From positions 3,724,310 to 3,749,070 of the forward strand of contig BFEA01000015.1 in NCBI GenBank assembly GCA_003427395.1: a DNA stretch of 24,761 nucleotides, written 5' to 3'. The translations under genes were made by a program, and so were the position numbers. Shown piece by piece: positions 18,135-24,761 of this stretch. The notes beneath the pieces were generated by a model that was not told where the DNA came from, made no database searches, and saw only the letters and a program-made list of their open reading frames with translations. The DNA is from Chara braunii (lineage: Eukaryota; Streptophyta; Charophyceae; Charales; Characeae). The first letter of the stretch is position 1; every line of letters begins with the position of its first letter.

Positions 18135-18344
18135 TCCATCACCAACTGCACACTCTCATCCTCAGCCTGGTTAGAGAGTGCCATCAAGTTAACCCACGTT
18201 TCTTCTCCCCCCCCCTCATACTCATCGCATTCACTCACAGCAACAGCACAACTCGTCTCTCTTTCCGATTCCCAGATCTCACCTACATCGCAGATATTTG
18301 TATAATAGCGGAGCACATCGCGATCATCATCTTGCTCACCTTCA
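18131..18344 (-). pseudogene. Acidic 5' frame of retroinsertion 3
   Basis: The minus-strand frame runs from the insertion boundary to TGA at 18131. It is rich in Glu, Asp and Ser. The two Met codons that appear to start it lie in the target duplication and host sequence, not in the element, so the original start is lost (5' truncation) or lies elsewhere. It joins the Asn-rich frame only with a frameshift near 18131-18140. Confidence 0.4.
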
Positions 18345-18357
18345 GAATATACCGTCA
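18345..18357 (-). repeat. Target-site duplication of retroinsertion 3, 5' side
   Basis: GAATATACCGTCA on the plus strand, identical to 15809-15821. Confidence 0.88.
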
Positions 18358-18488
18358 TCATAACAGCTGTCCAGGAGCATTTGAATTCGAGGTAAGTCTG
18401 TTGGCGTAATTGGCTGAGGAGGGGGGTGCGGGTTACACTGTGAGCTTGAGGGTTGACCGACCGAATGGTCGGTCTGTGGACCGGTGTC
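18345..18488 (-). pseudogene. LINE B ORF1, N-terminal segment
   Basis: The minus-strand frame is open from just after TAA (18489-18491) to the target duplication, continuing in frame into the 15821 segment. It reads through a Pro/Ser-rich stretch (HPPPQPITPTDLPRI) into MLLDSCYDDGIF. The DDGIFPEV part resembles KDDYIYPHSV in LINE A. Whether translation began at that Met or further upstream past a frameshift cannot be told. Confidence 0.65.
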
Positions 18489-18491
18489 TTA

Positions 18492-19130
18492 CGTGGCCAT
18501 GATAGGGAGGTGGAGGGGGAGGGAGGATAGGCGGCTAGAGGGGATTGTGTGAAGTTGAGGCGAGTAAGAAGTAGTGGTTAAGTGGGAAGGCGAGGTGGAG
18601 AGGACTTGTGGGAGGGCAAGCGATAGGGATGAGGAAAGAGGAGCAAAGAGAGGGAGAGTTACGCGTTAATAAAGCTTGGGGTGGTGTATCAAGGAGTGGC
18701 AGTCAAAGGAGGTGTGGAGTGATTAGGTACTACGATGGGTTAGGGTATTTGAACAGTCGTTTGTGAAAGAACAGTAGTTCAGGTGGGGACGAGAAGAAGG
18801 AGATTGTGCAAAGGGTATAAGGAGGCAGAACGGGTGGATGAAGAGTTTAGTGGAGAGGTGGGTTGGAAGAAAGAGGAGGGGTAGAGGGTCGGGACTAGAT
18901 GGAGGGAGGGAGACCGAGGTGTGTTGGTGATAGGTTTGACTAAGCGATAGGTGTGCGGACTGGTAAGAGATTCGAGAAAGCGGGAATTGAGAATTAGGAT
19001 TGACGTCCAGACTAAAGTTGAGGTGAAGAGATGGTACATATCAAGGACAAGGCATATAGAGACGCCATGCCCGCTAACTCATAGAGTGCATGTGGTAGTG
19101 TTAAACCTGTTCTCTGACTTGCTAACTTGG
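18492..19130. other. G-rich non-coding, possibly the 5' part of LINE B
   Basis: The minus strand is C/T-rich and gives Pro/Ser-rich frames (18779-19039). By position this should be upstream LINE B sequence (N-terminus or 5' UTR), but no repeat or motif proves it. Confidence 0.35.
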
Positions 19131-19227
19131 CCCCATACCTCCCTATCTACCTAGGCAAGTTGTCCCAGCTGTGACTGAGCGAGGTGTTGGGCGATGGCCA
19201 CTTCCCATGAACACGTTCCAAGCTGGT

Positions 19228-19261
19228 GGCTAGCAACGCCGGTTCTCCTGAACCGGTAGCC
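19228..19261. other. Strong hairpin
   Basis: CCGGTTC (19239-19245) pairs with GAACCGG (19250-19256) around TCCT. An outer GGCTA/TAGCC pair is separated by a 6-base bulge. It is not followed by T or A runs. Role unknown. Confidence 0.7.
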
Positions 19262-20175
19262 AAATGGCGGAGCACGCAGCGGTGAGTGAACGCTTCTCCC
19301 TCCGTAGTTTTCCCTTTCTTACCTACTTCCCCCCTTTCCTTTCTGGGCATTGGCACCCCACCTACCAAGAGGTTGGAGCAGGGTTCTTGTGGAAAAGAGA
19401 AAAGGAAAAAGAACTATGAAGAAGGCAAAGGGAGGACTTGGACCTCATTCCACAGGAACATGGACTGTCCTTAGGGCCTGATCTCACTACACAGCATTGT
19501 ACGTGTATCTGGATTTCATCATGCCCTAATACATTGGACTTACCCAATAATTTGAATTTATGGGGAGGGTACAACTTTCTGCTTTTATTGTCATTTCCAG
19601 TATTAGCACGTGCTCTTAGGAGTAGTGGTAGGTAGATAGTGAAAGGTGAAATTGAGAGAAGAACATACTGGAACATAGTGAAAACACCAGTACGTTTCCT
19701 GCTATGGAAACAAAGACGCGGCCTGCATGCTGCCACATCTTTCGGGGGTCGGCCTCCGGGCGAAATAGCTGGCGGTACCAGCCTAAAGAAGGCCCACAGT
19801 GGTTCGGTTTTTGCTTTGGCGTGCAGCACGTTTCCAGCCCTGAAGAAAAGTGCCTCGGAAGTACTGGTGGTTTAAACCAACAGTACATTTCCCAGCTAGG
19901 CAATCAAATACATGGCTTGTGTGCAAGCACAACTGGCGCCATTTTGCTGGATATCTATGCTAGCCCTATGCGGCCCGTGGGCGGCAGGGTCTGCCCACCA
20001 GGATTCGCGCAAGCTTCTGGAGATGGCCGTCATGTAGGTCGGCTTCCCTGGGAGAATTGAGCACCGATAGCCCCTGGCCATTGTGTGCCAGAGTTAAACA
20101 ACTCATGTGGAGCGTGATCGGTGCTTTGACGCCAGCGTGTTGACGATTCGGTTTGTCGAGGACGGGAAGAAGGCA
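19262..20175. other. No recognisable gene
   Basis: Overlapping frames on both strands (19362-19829 minus, 19639-19875 plus, 19704-20060 plus) of 78-155 codons. None has a motif I recognise and I cannot prefer one strand. Confidence 0.45.
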
Positions 20176-20410
20176 ACTGGCTGGTAGGTGAGTGCAGGGG
20201 TTGGACCGCTGGAATCCCCATGCATGTGCCGTGACAACGGATCGGAGTGTTGAGGATGACGACACGCTTTTCCGAAGGAGGCTAGCAGCTGGTAGGTGGG
20301 CGAAGGGAACGGACCGTTGATATCGCCGATGACGATGATCTGGGGGGGAGAGTAGGGATGCGACAACAACGACTAGTGAGATCGGAGGAGAGCGAGCCCG
20401 GGAGTGTTGG
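20176..20410 (-). repeat. Inverted copy of the LINE A upstream repeat
   Basis: The reverse complement of this segment matches 22298-22530 at an estimated 90% or better, including the internal GCACATGCATGGGGATTCCA. It is probably a fragment of another LINE A-type 5' region in the opposite orientation. Confidence 0.9.
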
Positions 20411-21227
20411 TGCTTTGTCCGAGGCGGCCGAGGGCCGAGATGCATTCGGGCGGCTCCCAACCAGCTCCATATTTTTCTTCAGTCTACTATCCCCCCCCTG
20501 TTCCAGTGCTGTATCACCGGGTGTTTCGACAGCCGCCCCGGATTTTCCGTTGTAACATCCCTCTCCCTCTCCTGTTGAGTGATTGATGGGTGTGTGCATG
20601 CCCCGGACGTCATTGCTGACAACGACACTTCCCCCTGAGATGCGGCGAAAGTCGGGCCAGTCTTATTGTCTGCTTCAGACAGGCAGTTTACTTCAATCTC
20701 ACTTTTTATTGATCGTCTGTGATTCTGACCAATTCTAAAGCCAAGACACAGGTGTTCCTATCTGAGTTGTGCCAAGAAGCCCTTATAATCGGTAGAATCC
20801 AGGTTAACACCCTAGTTGCACAGGAGTGATTGGAGAGGATTGTGCTGTCAAATCATCCCATACCCGGGGATTGTTCTGCCAAATCTTCCCATACATGGCA
20901 CAACTCATTCCTTCGTGTCTGTCAATTTTGAGGAGTTCCTTTTTTCCTCTTTTTTTTTTTTTTTGGGGGGGGGGGGTTGTGCACAACCTATGTGTGGCCA
21001 GGGCCGAGGAGCGCCTGTCTTGACCAAATACAGGTTGTGGTGCTACGGTGGAGGGTGGCCAAGCACAGCGTGCTCTTGCTGTGCAGCGACACACCTTCGT
21101 TCGAAGATGAAGATTACTGCCCCAGCAGCGAGGAGAACTCTTGCTGGGTTCGTTTGTTTACGGCTGCCGTAGTGTGTTATGTACCGGGCTTTGGGGACAG
21201 AAAACGGGGCAGGCAACGGTGAATGAT
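20411..21227. other. No recognisable gene; T15/G12 tract
   Basis: A run of T15 directly followed by G12 lies at 20950-20976. Near 20826-20896 a short phrase (CAAATC, then CCCATAC) occurs twice. No supported coding frame. Confidence 0.5.
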
Positions 21228-21513
21228 CAAGATGCACAAGAGAGCAGATACGCGGTTAATAGGGGTTGATAGAGATAGAACACGAAGGGATCGGGAAGAT
21301 CATGAGGCGGGTGGGGGCGTGAGGCGGGTAGGGGAACAAAGATGGAGAAGTTCACCGTCCGGCCCAGAGGTGCACAAGGGAGCAAATGCGAGATTGCACA
21401 AGGGAGCAGATGTGAGATTGGCAGATGTTGACAGGGATAGAAGATGAAGGGATGGGGGGGATCGTGAGGAGGGCGGGGGCGTGAGGCGGGCAGATCACCG
21501 TCCGGCCCAGAGT
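21228..21513. repeat. Tandem repeat, 143-base period, 2 units
   Basis: TCACCGTCCGGCCCAGAG ends both units (starting 21352 and 21495). Within them, GCACAAG-GAGCAGAT, GATAGAA-A-GAAGGGAT and GGGGGCGTGAGGCGGG are collinear. Unit 2 has an extra 24-base internal duplication (TGCACAAGGGAGCA at 21371 and 21395). Confidence 0.85.
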
Positions 21514-21680
21514 CGTCGATGCGTCGTCACCATTCAACCCCTGCGATCTTCCCACCAGTGTTGCTTCATCAATTCGTGCTGTTCTTCTCGGGCGATCCTG
21601 ACCCCCGACGCCGCGCCGTAGCACCCACGGGCGATCCCGACCCCCAACTCGTCGTCACGCTGGACTCGATGTCACTGTGG

Positions 21681-22562
21681 CATCAACCCTCCGATCGCGT
21701 CTTCCAGGCGCCGCCACGTGGCACCCCTTACGCGACTAGTCCCATCCGCCCGACAGCTCTTATATTCCCTGCTTGTAGCCTCACACACCGGTTCTCCACC
21801 CTGCGGGCGTCAAAGCAGCCGACCCACCACTCGCTGTTCTCCACTTGCTGTCATCACTCTGCTTTCGTCTCTTCTAGATTCGTAATTAAGGGATGTCGGC
21901 GGTTCATACCCTCCCTGCTCTTTCCCCTCCCAGATCGGCATGCCCCACCACCCGCTGTTCTCCACTTGCTGTCGTCACTCTGATTCCGTCTCTTCTAGAT
22001 TCGTTATTCAGAGATGTCGGCGGTCCATACCCTCCCCGCTCTCTCTCCTAGATCGTCATGCTGGCGTCGACACTCCGTTCGCGTCCCCCAGGCGCCGCCA
22101 CGTGGCACCCCTTACGCGACTCATACCTTCTGCCCGATAGCTTCGTTGTTCAGTGCTTGCGGCCGTACACGTGGATTCGCCACCCCGTAGGTATCAACGC
22201 AGCAGACCCGCCGCCCGTTGTTCTTCGCTGCTGTCTGTACCTGCCTTCCGTCCTCCCTTATATCACCGTCCTTCAGGGATTTCGACGATCCATCCCCAAC
22301 ACTCCCGGGCTCGCTCTCCTCCGATCTCACTAGTCGTTGTTGTCGCCTCCCTACTATCCCCCCCAGATCATCGTCTTTGCCGATGTCAACGGTCCGTTCC
22401 CTTCACCCACCTACCAGTTGCTAGCCTCCTTCGGAAAAGCGCCTCGTCATCCTCAACACGCCGATCCGTCGTCACGGCACATGCATGGGGATTCCAGTGG
22501 TCCAATCCCTGCACTCACCTACCAGCCAGTATCACCGTCCTTCAGGGATTTCGGCGATCCAT
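21681..22562 (+). repeat. Array of degenerate ~121-base units upstream of LINE A ORF1
   Basis: CCCACCAC-CGCTGTTCTCCAC starts at 21823 and 21944 (121 apart), with a diverged third at 22207. Units end in GATGTCGGCGGTCCATACCCT-like strings. A higher-order period of 384 is shown by CAGGCGCCGCCACGTGGCAC at 21705 and 22089. A 32-base repeat (ATCACCGTCCTTCAGGGATT onward) at 22262-22293 and 22531-22562 brackets the last module. The array stops about 75 bases before the LINE A ORF1 region. The position and organisation resemble the monomer promoters of mouse L1 elements; promoter activity is inferred only. Confidence 0.8.
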
Positions 22563-22636
22563 AAAGCAAGGGGAGCACAACCCAACACCGGGACAGGGAG
22601 AACATAACAGAACATGGAAGGACAGGCTAGTGGGAA

Positions 22637-24299
22637 ATGGGCCGCGAACCACGGTTGACCCGGCCGCCTCATCTAGCTGTAAAAAATCGCCTCCACAGCT
22701 CCTGCGAGCACTCTCAGCCCCAGCCCAATCGGATGCAAACAGATCAGCCTCCCTTGACTCCATCGCCCCGCTCGAAAAAGTCATTTCATCCAGCAATTGT
22801 ATGTCGAACCTGTAAGGAAATTTCAAGTAAAAGACGACTACATATATCCCCACTCGGTATTCCCGCCGGGGGCCAGAGCCACACGAGACATGATTTACAC
22901 GCAAAGAGCAGTCCAGTTTCGATTCCAGCCCATGCAGTTACTAACGACAGGATTAAATGGATCACAGACAGGCTCGCAATGATCAAACCAGACAAACAAC
23001 TGGTTCACGACCACTTCCTCATTGAAGTGGACAACCCAGAGTGTATCACGGTGGTTGCCCTCTACTCAACGGACAGGCAACTCGTGCTCAGAAATAGAGC
23101 TCTGCAATTCAGGGGGACACAAGTGCGGGTGTCTCCCTGGTCCCCCATCGACCCGCAATCCACGGACGAACGGAGGGAGCACTTGATGAAAACCAACTTC
23201 TGGGTTGAATTTCGATTTGTTCCTTTGTGCGTGCAGGGGGCGATCCTTACTGACCTCGAGAATATCGCCCGTGTCAAAGGTTTCATAACGGACCTGCCCC
23301 AATTTCTGGGTAAAAGGGACGATACCCTGCTCGTCGCCGTGGACTGGGACGAGTCCTACCCCTTCCCCCTCAATGAGGAATGGAGATACTCCCTGGGGGG
23401 AAGAGAGTACTCGGTCCCCGTCAGCCACACACAGGACCCCTGGTGTTACGCATGCAAGACAAAGGGTCACCTCTGTTCAGATGAAGGTTGTCCATCGACC
23501 AGGAACAACAAAAAAGAGGGCATCAAAGGCCTCGTCATCCCGGATCCAGATGACGAGGAGAAATGGTACCCGGAAGAGAAGGCTGCACGGCTGGCTCTTT
23601 AAACCGCTCGCTGACGGGAGGCCAGGGAAATGGTTATGGCGGGGCGAAAGACAACCGACAGCCTTCCCCTCCGGTGCCAGAATCGAGACAACCGGAGACT
23701 CAAAGCACACTGCTATTCCAAAAGCGTCACCAGGGTCTGCGGACCCTGGAAATGGAGGAAAGAATGCTCCCTGCAGTGTCCAAACGACCAGGGGAAAACC
23801 GAACAACACGAGCCATTCCCTGAATGTTGCAGCGGCCACAGATAAGCCACCAGCATCCTCAGTTAGACTTCGGCCTCTGTCCCATGTAGCACAACCATCA
23901 CAGAAGAACAAGGGTCGGCCACCCCCCCCCCTGGTCTACAAACCCAAGCCGAAAATGGGGCCCGCATCTCCCCCCGACGGACGACCACCAGAAGAACGAC
24001 GGTCGGAACACCAACAGGCCCAGCTCGGGAAGGGCGACAACAAGGAGCCCTGCGACTGGCAAACGACACAGGCACATCAACCTCCACTACCACAAACTGC
24101 ACACACCACAGCACCCCCGGTGGCTGTGACTCAGACAGATAGCCCGGAGAGGACAATCTCTAAAGTAACTCTGATTCAGGGGCGGGATGGTGGGGCACAG
24201 CAGGATCGGTTGATGTTACATGACCGACAGGGAGATAACTGCGAGGTGGCTGAGTCGTCTGAACCGATGTCAGGCGGCCACAGGCAGTGCGCCGCCTGA
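22637..24299 (+). pseudogene. LINE A ORF1 (DUF4283-like region, zinc knuckle), frameshifted
   Basis: A decayed LINE ORF1, an RNA-binding protein of a plant-type non-LTR retrotransposon. The main frame (22637-23602, 321 codons) is convincing from about 22950: RIKWITDRLAMIKP, HDHFLIEVD, VRVSPWSP, FWVEFRFVPL and LLVAVDWDE, then a knuckle C270-x2-C273-x4-H278-x6-C285. Most CCHC knuckles have x4 at the end; the same x6 occurs in LINE B. Before 22950, other frames look more coding: the frame ending at 22815 (Ser/Ala-rich), then KFQVKDDYIYPHSVFPP near 22815-22870, which aligns with YDDGIFPEV of LINE B. After the TAA at 23600-23602 the frame ending at 24299 continues as a Pro/Gln/Lys-rich tail. At least two or three frameshifts are therefore needed. 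No ORF2 start was recognised in the remaining 460 bases. Confidence 0.75.
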
Positions 24300-24761
24300 G
24301 ATCCGCAGTTTTGCGACTTAGGCTCAGGGCCAGATCCGTGTTTTGATGGAAGTCTCGTAAGACCAGGCAGCAAAAATTAGGGGAACTCAGGCACCCCTGA
24401 TTTTGGGCGCACTGAGCTTTATGAGTAACCCTCAAAGATGGCGAGATGGGTGACCGGACTCGGCGTGTCTAGGAACTGCCATTTCCGACCGTTCGGAGGG
24501 TTAGACCGGGATTGACCCCCCGCGGAGAGGCATCAAGGGAGTTGACCTCGCCACAACGTTTTTGCAGCATACGACCGGCGCGAAACGGGGCCTCAAATTT
24601 TCGTCTATTTTAGTACCATAATTAAAGGTGGGAAGAGGGGCTAAGACCAGTAGGCGAGAAGGGAAAGACATAATATCCTCTAATTTCTTCTTTTTTTTTA
24701 CAACATTTAAATCTAGGGGGAAAACCATTCTTATTTTATTTTCCCGACATTTAAATTAAAA
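24300..24761. other. No recognisable gene after LINE A ORF1
   Basis: This is where a LINE ORF2 endonuclease start would be expected. I see no endonuclease motif in any plus-strand frame, and all frames contain stops. The last 60 bases are AT-rich. The element is either broken here or its ORF2 lies beyond the window. Confidence 0.45.

Larger units (their letters stand above)
15822..18344 (-). mobile_element. Retroinsertion 3: 2.5-kb poly(A)-tailed minus-strand element
   Basis: It is flanked by identical 13-base GAATATACCGTCA copies and has a 22-base poly(A) tail (T tract on the plus strand, 15824-15845). Removing it restores LINE B ORF1 in frame across the junction (LLDSCYDDGIF, then PEVKI). 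In minus-strand order the element has an acidic frame (18344-18131), an Asn-rich frame (to 17184), about 1.3 kb without coding potential that contains 47- and 52-base tandem repeats, an internal A-rich tail with its own 3' hairpin (16229-16330), and a final hairpin just before the poly(A). There is no reverse transcriptase. It is either a retroposed copy of an Asn-rich gene transcript or a non-autonomous element mobilised in trans. The shared hairpins with retroinsertion 1 favour an element family. Confidence 0.82.

Noticed and set aside
15822-18344. LTR retrotransposon
   Set aside because: No terminal direct repeats. The A22 tail and 13-base duplication are those of a LINE-type insertion.
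19362-20060. Protein genes on either strand in this stretch
   Set aside because: Frames on both strands overlap with similar lengths and none has a motif, so I cannot support one.
20103-20369. A GDIN motif on the minus strand (IIVIGDING) like the endonuclease/exonuclease/phosphatase signature of LINE ORF2
   Set aside because: The same DNA occurs in the plus-strand unit array, where the corresponding frame has changed residues. The motif arises from a repeat unit and no other endonuclease motif is nearby.

Overview
This is repeat-rich nuclear DNA from a eukaryote, most likely of the green-plant lineage. Two LINE ORF1 remnants have a DUF4283-like region followed by a zinc knuckle, which is the usual plant LINE ORF1 layout. 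There are also long CT, AG, TA, ATC and AAC microsatellites, a 970-base assembly gap, several poly(A)-tailed insertions with target-site duplications, and no operon-like gene packing. A charophyte alga such as Chara fits the general look, but that is a guess. I find no intact cellular protein gene that I would defend.

Layout. 1-2500: microsatellite, two related 160-base foldbacks with compensating stems, degenerate minisatellites, a possible tRNA-like SINE remnant and a 69-base tandem duplication. 2500-6370: mostly featureless, with a perfect 2 x 241-base tandem duplication, an AG tract and a second tRNA-like remnant. 6374-7110: seven hairpins that share a loop but have different, self-complementary stems. 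7390-7860: four 122-base repeats. 9560-10360: dispersed repeat copies and a second hairpin family of the same conserved-loop type. 11430-12399: Ns.

12996-18488 is the best-resolved part. A dead LINE ORF1 on the minus strand (LINE B) is split by three polyadenylated retroinsertions. In minus-strand order these are a 2.5-kb minus-strand element carrying an Asn-rich ORF (15822-18344, 13-base target duplication), a 0.5-kb plus-strand element (14831-15343, 16-base duplication, GNRA hairpin before the poly(A)) and a 1.46-kb plus-strand element (13354-14814, short duplication, AATAAA plus poly(A)). Conceptually removing each insertion brings the ORF1 reading frame back across each junction, which is strong internal proof of the nesting.

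20176-24299: a second LINE ORF1 (LINE A, plus strand, several frameshifts) is preceded by an array of degenerate ~121-base units with a 384-base higher-order period. It looks like a monomer-type 5' UTR/promoter. An inverted piece of the same array lies at 20176-20410.

The recurring novelty is that several unrelated repeat families conserve a hairpin loop while the stem sequence changes but stays paired. This suggests selection on, or generation of, RNA or single-stranded DNA foldbacks. All reading was by eye; no alignment, folding or database search was run.
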